Part shown: positions 15,886 to 23,981 of the stretch, piece by piece
Position numbering within the stretch: the first letter of the stretch is position 1
How the letters are laid out: each line of letters starts with the position of its first letter
Translations under genes and position numbers: made by a program
Source of the DNA: CAVSNH01 sp963729275
GTDB taxonomy: Bacteria > Actinomycetota > Acidimicrobiia > Acidimicrobiales > RAAP-2
Direction: 5' to 3'
Length of the DNA: 64,000 nucleotides
NCBI GenBank assembly: GCA_963729275.1
Contig: CAVSNH010000014.1
Span: 248,001-312,000, forward strand
The notes under the pieces: generated by a model
The model's input: the letters and a program-made list of their open reading frames with translations, nothing else
The model's database searches: none
Told to the model about the DNA's origin: nothing

Positions 15886-17511
15886 TCATGGATCCCCCCG
15901 CTGGAGGAGGAGTACGCCGGACGGCGTGCCCCCGCCGGTGGCGACCACCGCGGTGCCAGCTTCGGGCACCTGTCGCTCGCCGGCGTCGTGGCGGAGCTGG
16001 GTGATGGCCTCGTAGACGAAGCCGAACCCATGGGTCCGCCCCTCGGACAGCTGGCCGCCGTGCGGGTTGAGCGGCAGGTCGCCCTCCAGCGAGATGGTCC
16101 GACCCTTGTCGATCCAGTCCTGCGCCTCGCCGAAGCCGCAGAAGCCGAGCGACTCGATCCACGAGACGGCGTTGAACGTGAACCCGTCGTAGAGCAGCGC
16201 CACGTCGACGTCCGCCGGTCGGAGCGACGTCCGTGACCACAGGTGCGCTGACTGCCCCAGCAGCTGGGGCTCGTGGGTGACCGTCCCTTGGTCCCACGAG
16301 ATGCGCTCGGTGACCTGCGTGCCGACGGCCTCCACCCGCACGGCCGGCTTGGGGAGGTCCGGAGCGGCGGCGGCGTCGGACACGATCACCGCAACCGAGC
16401 AGTCACAGGGAACGTCGCAGTCGTAGAGCCCGAAGGGGCTGGTGATCGGGCGTGCTGACAGATAGTCGTCCATGGTCAAGGGTTCGCGGTAGATGGCGGC
16501 GGGATTCCGCGCCGCGTTGGCCCGGCCATTGAGGGCGATCGTCCCGAAGAGCTCCCTCGTGGCCCCGTAGCGGTGGAGGTACTGGCTAGCGTTCATGCCG
16601 ATCCAATTGGCGGCCGAGAACGCGCCGAATGGCAGCCGCCACGCCTGCGGTCCCGATGCCCGACTCCCGCCCGACGGGCCATGGTGCAAGGTCGCGTAGG
16701 TCGACTCCCAGACCGTCCGGAAGCAGAGCACATGGCGACACAGCCCCGCCGCCACGGCCAGCATGGCGGCGATGATGGCGCCGCCGGGGCCGGGCAGGTC
16801 GCCACCCCCGTTGATCCATGTCGGCCGGAGACGCAGGGCCTCCTCGACTGCGGTGACACCACCCTCGCTCATGCCCATCCCGATGCCGCCGGGATAGGTC
16901 GACAGCCCGTCGACGTCCTCCATTTGCAGGCCGGCGTCGGACACGGCTTCGAGGCAGGCATCGACCGTCAAGGAGAGCGGGTCGACCATGAGGCGCCGCC
17001 CGAGCTTCGAACGGCCGATCCCCGACAGCACGACCCGGTGCTCGAACCGGTCGGCCGAGACCGGCGGACGTGGGACCGGACGCTTTGGTGGGGGCACCCG
17101 CTCGGTCGAATCGGTCGATCCCGTCGGCTCGAAGAGGGGCAGCCACACGTCCTCGTGCTGCTCGAAGCGAACACGGACCTCCTGGCCGATATGGACCTCG
17201 GCGGGACGTGCCTCCACCAGATTGGTGGTAAGGCGCACGTCGGGGTCCTCGGCCAGTGCGACAATGGCAATTGCATAAGGAGGCTCGAACGCCGGGTGCC
17301 ACTGGTGGGCGTTGACCGTGAACCCGATGACGGTGCCCCGGCCGCTGACCGTCTGCACCTGGCGGTCCCGGCTCCGGCAGACGGGGCAGATGGGTACGGG
17401 CGGGTGGACGAGCTTTCCGCAGTCGCCGCAAGCCTGGATCCGGAGCCTTCCGTCGTGTCCCGAGGTCCAGAACCACTCGCTCCCCGGCACCAGCTCGGGC
17501 AGCGGCCTCAC
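15886..17511 (-). CDS. DUF35/OB-fold-thiolase fusion, steroid-aldolase (Ltp2-ChsH2)-like
   Basis: A 541-aa fusion. Residues 1-140 form a zinc ribbon (Cys 28, 31, 42, 45) plus OB fold, that is DUF35. After a Pro-rich linker (140-170) comes a thiolase-fold domain of the SCP2/lipid-transfer type. Where true thiolases have NxxCxSG this protein reads NGGGDLPGPGG, so the acyl-accepting Cys is missing, as expected of a retro-aldolase. The C-terminal VALLYDGFTF, ESLGFCGFGEAQDW and HGGQLSEGRTHG match that family. In actinobacterial steroid degradation, Ltp2 and a DUF35 protein form one aldolase complex. I start at GTG 17511 (GAGGCG upstream); TTG 17553 sits only 2 bp from a TATACT -10. Confidence 0.83.
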   Translation of the reverse strand: MRPLPELVPGSEWFWTSGHDGRLRIQACGDCGKLVHPPVPICPVCRSRDRQVQTVSGRGTVIGFTVNAHQWHPAFEPPYAIAIVALAEDPDVRLTTNLVEARPAEVHIGQEVRVRFEQHEDVWLPLFEPTGSTDSTERVPPPKRPVPRPPVSADRFEHRVVLSGIGRSKLGRRLMVDPLSLTVDACLEAVSDAGLQMEDVDGLSTYPGGIGMGMSEGGVTAVEEALRLRPTWINGGGDLPGPGGAIIAAMLAVAAGLCRHVLCFRTVWESTYATLHHGPSGGSRASGPQAWRLPFGAFSAANWIGMNASQYLHRYGATRELFGTIALNGRANAARNPAAIYREPLTMDDYLSARPITSPFGLYDCDVPCDCSVAVIVSDAAAAPDLPKPAVRVEAVGTQVTERISWDQGTVTHEPQLLGQSAHLWSRTSLRPADVDVALLYDGFTFNAVSWIESLGFCGFGEAQDWIDKGRTISLEGDLPLNPHGGQLSEGRTHGFGFVYEAITQLRHDAGERQVPEAGTAVVATGGGTPSGVLLLQRGDP

Positions 17512-17580
17512 CGGTGGCGCCTCGGTCGAACAGCACAGTGCATGGCCCCTCAAAGTATAGACATCGACGTCGATATCGAT

Positions 17581-17602
17581 TTATGGACCGACCGCTACAA
17601 GA
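17581..17602 (-). promoter_or_regulatory. Shared operator, site A (DUF35-thiolase promoter)
   Basis: On the minus strand, TTGTAGCGGTCGGTCCATAA matches the island operator TTGTACCGACCGGT. It differs from site D (34639) at only two of 22 positions. A TATACT -10 lies downstream at 17559-17554. Between them are the perfect palindromes ATCGACGTCGAT (17563-17574) and TCGATATCGA (17570-17579). Confidence 0.6.
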
Positions 17603-18671
17603 GCGGCGCGACCTGGCTGGCGACCGAACCGAGTTCGGCGACGATCTGGGGCAGGTCGACCGACGAGACGATGCCCGGCGGTGCCGCGCACACGAAGGGG
17701 ACAACGTTGACCGCACGGTTGGCGGTGTAGCCGGGCGACATGGCCGCCATCCGTTCGAGAGGGACGGCGAACCGGAGGTCCACATCCAACGGGGCGTCCC
17801 CCTCGACCGAGACGTGCCAACCCGTCGGGCGCACCTCCCACGCCGGGTCGAGATCCGGCGTGCAATACCATGTGGCCCGGAATTGGAGGACCGGGTAGCC
17901 CGAGCGGGTCCCCGAAACCGTCGTCCGCTGGCCGGCGACGGTGCCAGCTGCCACGGTCCCGGCGGCGATGGTGGTGGACACCCGGGCGGTGGCCGCCTCG
18001 CCCTCTGCCTCCACGGTGTCGAGCGGGATGGAGAGGGCGTCGGCCACGAGCTCGAGGGAGGGGCCGAAACTCGACTTCAGGTACTCGTCGCGGCCCTCGG
18101 TCATGGCCGATGGGGGACGACCGAAGCCCATGAGGTCGAACAGCAGCTCGGGCGACGGGCGCTGCGACAGGTCGGCGTACTCGTCGATCACCAGCCGGTC
18201 GAGGCGGCGCTGGATGGAGGTGAGCACGAGCGGTACCGCCTCGGTGATGAACCCCGGGCTGCTCCCCGTGCTGTGCACCGACGTGCCACCGCGTCGACAA
18301 GCGGCCTCTACCTCTGCCCGCACGCCGGCGTCGAGGCCGTCGGGCCGGTGGAACTCGCCGGTCGTCGTGACGACGTTCGTACCCGCCGCCAGAAGTCGGC
18401 AGATCTCCTCGACGCTCCCGCCGCGGGGCATGTACAGCGCGCAGTCGGCCCCGAGGGCCACGATCTCGTCGACGTCGTCGGTGGCCACCACCCCGCACGG
18501 CCCGAGCCCGCACAGCTCGCCGGCGTCGGTCTCGGCCTTCTCCGGCGAATAGACGAGGACGCCGGTCAGCTCGAGCGACGGGTGCTCGATGACACCCCGG
18601 AGTGATCGCCTCCCGATGTTGCCGGTCGCCCACTGCACGACCCGGATCGGACGGTGGACCTCGTCAGGCAC
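17595..18671 (-). CDS. Dihydrodipicolinate-reductase-like NAD(P)-binding protein
   Basis: A 358-aa Rossmann protein beginning IRVVQWATGNIGRRSLRG, the cofactor loop shared with DapB and 2,4-diaminopentanoate dehydrogenases. A central STGSSPGFITE block contains the likely active region. Actinobacterial homologues sit in catabolic clusters, but the reaction is not established; a keto, imino or aldehyde reductase is plausible. GTG 18671 overlaps the end of the upstream monooxygenase gene by 8 bp, so the two are translationally coupled. The long frame upstream of it is shadow sequence. Confidence 0.75.
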   Translation of the reverse strand: MPDEVHRPIRVVQWATGNIGRRSLRGVIEHPSLELTGVLVYSPEKAETDAGELCGLGPCGVVATDDVDEIVALGADCALYMPRGGSVEEICRLLAAGTNVVTTTGEFHRPDGLDAGVRAEVEAACRRGGTSVHSTGSSPGFITEAVPLVLTSIQRRLDRLVIDEYADLSQRPSPELLFDLMGFGRPPSAMTEGRDEYLKSSFGPSLELVADALSIPLDTVEAEGEAATARVSTTIAAGTVAAGTVAGQRTTVSGTRSGYPVLQFRATWYCTPDLDPAWEVRPTGWHVSVEGDAPLDVDLRFAVPLERMAAMSPGYTANRAVNVVPFVCAAPPGIVSSVDLPQIVAELGSVASQVAPLL

Positions 18672-20028
18672 GAACGGGGGCGGCCAGGCGTTCGGGACGA
18701 GCAATCCCCAGGTGCTCGCGCAAGGTGGTGCCCGTGTAGCCGTCGCGGAAGAGACCGCGCCGTTGGAGCTCGGGGACGACCAGGCGGACCACGTCCTCGT
18801 AGGCGCCGGGAACATGGGTGGCCGCGATCACGAACCCGTCGCACGCCCCGCCGGTGAACCACTCGTCCATCTGGTCGGCCACCTCGGTCGCCGTGCCGAC
18901 GAAGCGAGGCCCCTGCAGCAGGGTGGCGCGATGACCGGCCAGATCGGCCAGAGTGACCGTGTCGCCGATGTGCAGGCGGAGGTTCTGGACGAGCCCGCGG
19001 ATCCCGGACACGCTGGCGATGAGCTCGTCGGTGATCGGGGCGTCCAGGGGCAGCGACGAGAAGTCGTAGTTCATGAGCTCTGACAACAGGGTCAAGGACG
19101 CGGTCGGGTCGACCAGTTCGTTGAGGAAGACCTGCTCGCGCTCCTCGGCGTGGGCCCGTGACTCGCCCACGACGGTGTAGGCCATGGGCAGCATCCGCAC
19201 CCCGGCTGGATCGCGCCCGAGCTCGCCGATGCGCTCCTTCTGGTCTGCGTAGTGCGACCGGGCAAGGCCGATGTCCGGATCACCGGTGAAGATCAGCTCC
19301 GCCCACCGGGCGGCGAAGTCGCGGCCCCGACCCGACGAACCCGCCTGCAGCAGCACCGGGCGGCCCTGCGGTGACCGCGGGACGGTGAGCGGGCCCCGCA
19401 CACGGAACCAGTCGCCCACATGACCGAGCTCGTGCACCTTTTCGGGGTCGGCGAACACGGGAGTTGCCCGGTCGAGCACGAGCGCATCGTCCTCCCAGGT
19501 GTCCCACAGGCCAGTGGTCGCCTCGAGGAACTCGTCGGCGCGGTTGTAGCGGGCATCGTGGTCGAGGTGCTCCTCGAATCCGAAGTTCTGCGCCTCACCG
19601 TCGTTGACCGAGGTCACCACGTTCCACGCCGCCCGGCCTCCGGACAGGTGGTCGAGGGTGGCGAACGTGCGAGCCACGTGGAAGGGCGAGTAATAGGTCG
19701 TCGAATAGGTCGCCCCGAGTCCGATCGAGGTGGTGGCCGCCGCGCACACACCCAGGACGATCGACAGGTCCAGTTTCACCGGGCGTGCCCCGAGGCGAAC
19801 GGCGTCGGCCACCGAGCCGCCGTAGATCCCCGGCATGGCCAGCCGGTCGTCGAAGAACATGAGGTCGAAACAGCCCTGCTCGAGGGTACGGGCCAATTTC
19901 TCGTAGTACCCCTGGGTCAGGAACCCCTGCTCGGTGGCCGGGAAGCGCCACGAGCCGGCGTAGACCGTGGTGTTGCCGGCCTGCATGAAGCCCACGAGCG
20001 ACATCTGCCGCCGGTCGCTCCCGCTCAT
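18664..20028 (-). CDS. FMNH2-dependent monooxygenase, NtaA/SnaA/DszA family
   Basis: A 454-aa luciferase-fold oxygenase. Diagnostic blocks are FFDDRLAMPGIYGG near the N-terminus, GATYSTTYYSPFHVARTF, LSGGRAAWNVVTS and QAGSSGRGRDFAARWAE. These enzymes insert oxygen, often cleaving C-N or C-S bonds or doing a Baeyer-Villiger step, with FMNH2 from a separate reductase (candidate: 14526). It is followed by the coupled dehydrogenase at 17595 and preceded by an amidohydrolase 81 bp upstream. The substrate is unknown. Confidence 0.9.
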   Translation of the reverse strand: MSGSDRRQMSLVGFMQAGNTTVYAGSWRFPATEQGFLTQGYYEKLARTLEQGCFDLMFFDDRLAMPGIYGGSVADAVRLGARPVKLDLSIVLGVCAAATTSIGLGATYSTTYYSPFHVARTFATLDHLSGGRAAWNVVTSVNDGEAQNFGFEEHLDHDARYNRADEFLEATTGLWDTWEDDALVLDRATPVFADPEKVHELGHVGDWFRVRGPLTVPRSPQGRPVLLQAGSSGRGRDFAARWAELIFTGDPDIGLARSHYADQKERIGELGRDPAGVRMLPMAYTVVGESRAHAEEREQVFLNELVDPTASLTLLSELMNYDFSSLPLDAPITDELIASVSGIRGLVQNLRLHIGDTVTLADLAGHRATLLQGPRFVGTATEVADQMDEWFTGGACDGFVIAATHVPGAYEDVVRLVVPELQRRGLFRDGYTGTTLREHLGIARPERLAAPVRA

Positions 20029-20109
20029 GACCCGTCGCCGACCACTCGATCCCTGGCTTCGCCCCCGTAGCCCAAAGCCCCGGGGGCCGGTCGGTCGCCG
20101 TGGTTCACG

Positions 20110-21411
20110 TCACGCGCTCTGGGCGGCCATCGCCCGCCGGGCCCGCTCCCGGAAGCCCTCGAGCTTCTCGTCGGGTGTGCGCACCCGGGTGCTCAGGGCC
20201 ATGACCGACACATCGTGGCCGGCCACCTGGCTCCGGAGGGCACCGACGGTCGCGTCCTCCTTGCGGACGTGGACAAAGGGATCGAAGGAGTACCAGCGCA
20301 TGGCGTTCCCATGGGTGATCTTGTCGATCTCGCCCCGGGGGACGGCGTTGTCGGCGAACACGCCCGAAAGCTCCTCGGGGGCGCCCGGCCACATCGAGTC
20401 GCTGTGCGGGTAGTCGGCTTCCCAGGCCATGTTGTCGATCCCGATGCGGTGGCGCAGCTCGACGCCCACTCGATCGCTGATGAAGCAGGTGAGGAAGTGC
20501 TGGCGGAACACCTCGCTCGGCAGGCGGCCGCCGAAGTCCTGCAGTGTCCAGGTGTGATGCATCTCGTAGGTCCGGTCGACGCGGTCGAGGAAGTAGGGAA
20601 TCCAGCCGGTGCCGCCTTCCGACAGGGCGATGCGCAGCGCCGGGTACTCCTTCAGGACTCGCGACCAGAGGAGGTCGGCGGCGGCCGACTGGATGTTCAT
20701 AGGCTGCAGCGTGATCATCACGTCGGGCGGCGAGTCGACGGCCGGGATCGAGAGGCGGCCGGACGAGCCGAGGTGGATGGACAGCACCGTCCCGGTATCG
20801 CACAGCGCCCGCCACAGCGGGTCCCAGTAGTCGTCGTGGAAGCTCGGATACCCGAGCGCGGCGGGGTTCTCGGTGAAGGTCAGGGAATGGCAGCCCTTCT
20901 CCGACACCCGCCGGACTTCCTGGGCGGTGAGCTCCGGATCCCAGATGGCGGGTACGGCCATGGGGATGAAGCGACCGGGATAGGCGCCGCACCACTCGTC
21001 GATGTGCCAGTCGTTGTAGGCGCGGACGAGGGCGAGCGAGAACTCGATGTCGTCGGTGGCGAACAGCCGGGCGGTGAAGGTGGGAAACGACGGGAAGTTC
21101 ATGGAGGCGAGCACGCCGCCCGCGCTCATGTCGCGCACCCGCTCGTGGACGTCGTAGCAGCCCGGCCGGATCTCCTCGAGGCTCTGGGGCTCGAGGCCGT
21201 ACTCCTCCTTGGGACGGCCGGCCACCGCGTTGAGGGCGGAGTTCTCGATGACCGCCTTGCCGAAGACCCAGACGTCCGAGCCGTCGTCCCGCCTCGTGAG
21301 CTTGGGCGCCCGCTCGAGGTACTTCGGCGGGAGGTGGTTGACGAAGACGTCGGGCGGCTCGATGACGTGGTCGTCGACGCTGATCAGGATGAGATCGTCC
21401 GCACCGTTCAT
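20110..21411 (-). CDS. Amidohydrolase, ACMSD/COG2159-like
   Basis: A 433-aa TIM-barrel metal hydrolase or decarboxylase. The N-terminal SVDDHVIEPPDVF carries a D-x-H in place of the usual H-x-H. Later blocks are SEGGTGWIPYFLDR, GIDNMAWEADYPHSD (metal-ligand Asp) and HGNAMRWYSFD. Members decarboxylate aromatic acids or hydrolyse ring-cleavage products. ATG 21411 is chosen on AGGGGGGA upstream; longer frames read as noise. It is a paralogue of 37044 (both have the ADYPHSD or NDYPHAEG end block). It is divergent from another amidohydrolase across 110 bp. Confidence 0.9.
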   Translation of the reverse strand: MNGADDLILISVDDHVIEPPDVFVNHLPPKYLERAPKLTRRDDGSDVWVFGKAVIENSALNAVAGRPKEEYGLEPQSLEEIRPGCYDVHERVRDMSAGGVLASMNFPSFPTFTARLFATDDIEFSLALVRAYNDWHIDEWCGAYPGRFIPMAVPAIWDPELTAQEVRRVSEKGCHSLTFTENPAALGYPSFHDDYWDPLWRALCDTGTVLSIHLGSSGRLSIPAVDSPPDVMITLQPMNIQSAAADLLWSRVLKEYPALRIALSEGGTGWIPYFLDRVDRTYEMHHTWTLQDFGGRLPSEVFRQHFLTCFISDRVGVELRHRIGIDNMAWEADYPHSDSMWPGAPEELSGVFADNAVPRGEIDKITHGNAMRWYSFDPFVHVRKEDATVGALRSQVAGHDVSVMALSTRVRTPDEKLEGFRERARRAMAAQSA

Positions 21412-21521
21412 CGAGTCCCCCCTGAGAATGGCCCTCTCTAATGGAAGAGTGGCATTATACACAGGGAGTCCGACGCCGACCGGCGAGGCCGGCCCCTCGT
21501 CACGCCTGGCAAGGAGGCGCC

Positions 21522-22784
21522 ATGAGCCCGACCGGCACACCGCCGTCCACCCACCTCCGCAGCGCTCGCATGTTGGACGTGGAGGCCGGCGCCCTCGTCG
21601 AGCCCGGTGACGTCCTGGTCGTCGATGGCCGCATCGCCGAGCTCGACCCCGCCGCCCTACCCGCCGAGGCCGAGGTTCTCGACCTGGGCGACGTCACCCT
21701 CCTGCCCGGGCTCATGGACATGGAGGTCAACCTGCTCCTCGGTGGTCCGGACCATCGCAGCCCCCTGAACGCGGTGCAGGACGACCCGGCTGTTCGGGTC
21801 CTCCGCGCCGTGGCCAACGCCCGGCGCACCTTGCGATCGGGATTCACGACGGTGCGGAACCTCGGTCTCTTCATCCAGACCGGCGGTCTTCTGCTCGACG
21901 TCGCCCTGAAGAAGGCCATCGACCTCGGATGGGTGGACGGCCCCCGGGTGGTCCCGGCGGGGCACGCCATCACGCCCACCGGCGGCCACCTCGACCCGAC
22001 CATGTTCCAGGCCTTCGCGCCACACGTCCTCCCCCTGACCGTCGAGGAGGGCATCGCCAACGGCGTGAGCGAGGTGCGCAAGGCCGTCCGCTACCAGATC
22101 AAGCACGGCGCCGAGCTCATCAAGGTGTGCGCCTCGGGCGGGATCATGTCGCACACGGGGCCGGCGGGCGCGCAGCAGTACTCGGACGAGGAGCTCTGTG
22201 CCATCGCCGACGAGGCCCATCGGGCGGGTCTCCGGGTTGCGGCCCACGCCCACGGTGACGACGGCATCCGGGCGGCCATCGAAGCGGGGATCGACTGCAT
22301 CGAGCACGGTTCGCTGATGAGCGACGAGACCATGGAGCTCATGATCGAGCGCGGGACGTTCCTCGTGCCCACCACCTACTTGGCGGACGGCATGGACGTC
22401 TCGTCGGCTGCACCCGAGCTGCAGGCCAAGGCGGCGGAGGTGTTCCCGAAGGCCAAGGCGACGACCAGCAAGGCCATCCGACGAGGGGTGCGGATCGCCT
22501 GTGGCACCGACGCGCCGGCCATCCCGCACGGTCGCAACGCCAAGGAGCTCCTCGCCCTCGTCGATCGTGGGATGACCCCCCTCGAGGCCATCCGGGCGGC
22601 GACGACGGTGGCCGCCGAGCTCATCGACGTCACCGACCGGGGGCGCCTCGAGCCCGGCCTGTTGGCCGACATTGTGGCCGTGCCCGGGGACCCCACCGCC
22701 GACATCGGGACCCTGGAGAAGGTCGTCTTCGTGATGAAGGGCGGGTCCGTCTTCCGGGATGACCGGGAGATCGGCGGCGGCTAG
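21522..22784 (+). CDS. Imidazolonepropionase-like amidohydrolase with altered metal site
   Basis: A 420-aa amidohydrolase of the Xaa-Pro dipeptidase/imidazolonepropionase-like group. Lys in ELIKVCASGG, VAAHAHG, CIEHGS and GTDAP supply the usual bridging Lys, two His ligands, one His and the catalytic Asp. The first strand, normally DxHxH, reads LMDMEVNLLLGG, so both His are replaced (Glu, Asn). That may mean a single-metal site or a changed reaction. AAGGAGG (21511-21517) sets the ATG. It stands alone after the divergent promoter shared with 20110 and is convergent with a TetR gene. Confidence 0.86.
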   Translation: MSPTGTPPSTHLRSARMLDVEAGALVEPGDVLVVDGRIAELDPAALPAEAEVLDLGDVTLLPGLMDMEVNLLLGGPDHRSPLNAVQDDPAVRVLRAVANARRTLRSGFTTVRNLGLFIQTGGLLLDVALKKAIDLGWVDGPRVVPAGHAITPTGGHLDPTMFQAFAPHVLPLTVEEGIANGVSEVRKAVRYQIKHGAELIKVCASGGIMSHTGPAGAQQYSDEELCAIADEAHRAGLRVAAHAHGDDGIRAAIEAGIDCIEHGSLMSDETMELMIERGTFLVPTTYLADGMDVSSAAPELQAKAAEVFPKAKATTSKAIRRGVRIACGTDAPAIPHGRNAKELLALVDRGMTPLEAIRAATTVAAELIDVTDRGRLEPGLLADIVAVPGDPTADIGTLEKVVFVMKGGSVFRDDREIGGG

Positions 22785-22814
22785 CGCCCCACGAGTCTCC
22801 CGGCTGTCGACTCC

Positions 22815-23525
22815 TCAGCCGGTGGCCGCCACGCCGTGCAGGAGCAGGTCCCAGAGGCCCTCGGCGGCGGCGGTGACCTGGGTATCGATGGGCGACCCGC
22901 TGATGGTCGAGGAGAAGGCGTGGAACATGATGGCCTGGAGGGCGATGCCGGCGATCTGGCTGTGGGAGAGACCGGGGCGCAGGTCGCCGGCGGCGTCCGC
23001 CTCCTCCAGCAGCTCCTCGAAGAGGGACAGGAGGGGGACGAAGGCCCGGGCCGCCTCCTTGGGATGCTCGGTAAGCAATTGCTGTGCGAACTCGGCCATG
23101 GCCCGGGGTGTGGGCGCCTTCTTGGACGACCGTCCCTTCGGAGCCGGGCCGCAGATGCGGTAGTACTCCACGGTGAATCGGTGCAGCCGAGCGAACGGCG
23201 TCGTCTCCTGGGCGATGGACTGGCGCAGTTCGTCCGCCGTCGAACGAACGGACTCGTCGAAGAGGGCCAGCAGGAGGCGGTGCTTGCCGTCGAAGTACTG
23301 GTAGAAGCTGCGCAGTGACTGGCCCGACCGCTCGACCACCTCTTGGACGGTGAAGTCCTTCCCCGATCCGCTGTTCATGAGCTCGACGGCGGCGTCGAGG
23401 AAGCTCTGCACGCGTGTCTCGGCCCGCACGCGGGCCGGGTCCGCCACCCGGGCGACGGCCAGCTCCCGCCAGCTAACGGGGTCGTCGTCGGTGGCGGCAG
23501 CCGCCCCTGAATCGTCCGTGCTCAT
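22815..23525 (-). CDS. TetR-family transcriptional regulator
   Basis: A 236-aa regulator. An unusually long N-terminal tail (about 45 residues, acidic) precedes the HTH, which ends SGQSLRSFYQYFDGKHRLL. The C-terminal domain contains a PAPKGRSSKKAPTP insert. ATG 23525 has no Shine-Dalgarno and may be leaderless. The 129 bp upstream to the next gene contain AACC and GGTT half-sites but no clear palindrome. It may control the Rieske operon just upstream on the same strand, though the shared operator of the island is not found here. Confidence 0.85.
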   Translation of the reverse strand: MSTDDSGAAAATDDDPVSWRELAVARVADPARVRAETRVQSFLDAAVELMNSGSGKDFTVQEVVERSGQSLRSFYQYFDGKHRLLLALFDESVRSTADELRQSIAQETTPFARLHRFTVEYYRICGPAPKGRSSKKAPTPRAMAEFAQQLLTEHPKEAARAFVPLLSLFEELLEEADAAGDLRPGLSHSQIAGIALQAIMFHAFSSTISGSPIDTQVTAAAEGLWDLLLHGVAATG

Positions 23526-23654
23526 ATTTGAGAGCCTAACCGACGGAAGTGAAAAACTGGTTCTCCCCATGAGCGGGGTCCGACCGACGAGAACGAGAGG
23601 ATCGTTCTTCGCACGTAACCGGCCGATCTGGTGTCGGGGCGCCGCCCTCCGACG

Positions 23655-23981
23655 TCAGACGGCCGGTTCGACCACCATCTCCAGGCTGGCGGCACCGCTG
23701 TCGGGGACCCGAGGCTGGCGCCACACCTCGACCGGGAAGGACGCGTTGACGAGCGAGTAACAGAGCCACAGCAAGCGGGTTGCGGCCTCGGGCAGGGAGG
23801 CGAGGTCGAATTGGCCGAGGTAGGCGGCCACCTCCTCGAGGCGGGGGAAGGCGGCGTCGTAGAACGTCTGCAGCTCGTCCATGGTGCTCGACAGTCGCTT
23901 GGCGTAGCGCTCGTGCTCGCTGGCGAGCGACCAGCCGGCAAAGGGCTCGAGATCGGCGAAGGCGTCAGGCAGGCACGGCAT
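23655..23981 (-). CDS. Small hypothetical protein coupled to Rieske oxygenase
   Basis: A 108-aa, mostly helical, acidic-neutral protein with conserved-looking aromatic residues (FAGWSLASEHERYAKRL; LLWLCYSLVNASFPVEVW). No domain is recognised. The ATG lies inside the end of the Rieske alpha gene (17-bp overlap), implying coupled translation and perhaps a subunit or assembly role. It is too short and lacks the NTF2-like pattern expected of a classical oxygenase beta subunit. Confidence 0.65.
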   Translation of the reverse strand: MPCLPDAFADLEPFAGWSLASEHERYAKRLSSTMDELQTFYDAAFPRLEEVAAYLGQFDLASLPEAATRLLWLCYSLVNASFPVEVWRQPRVPDSGAASLEMVVEPAV

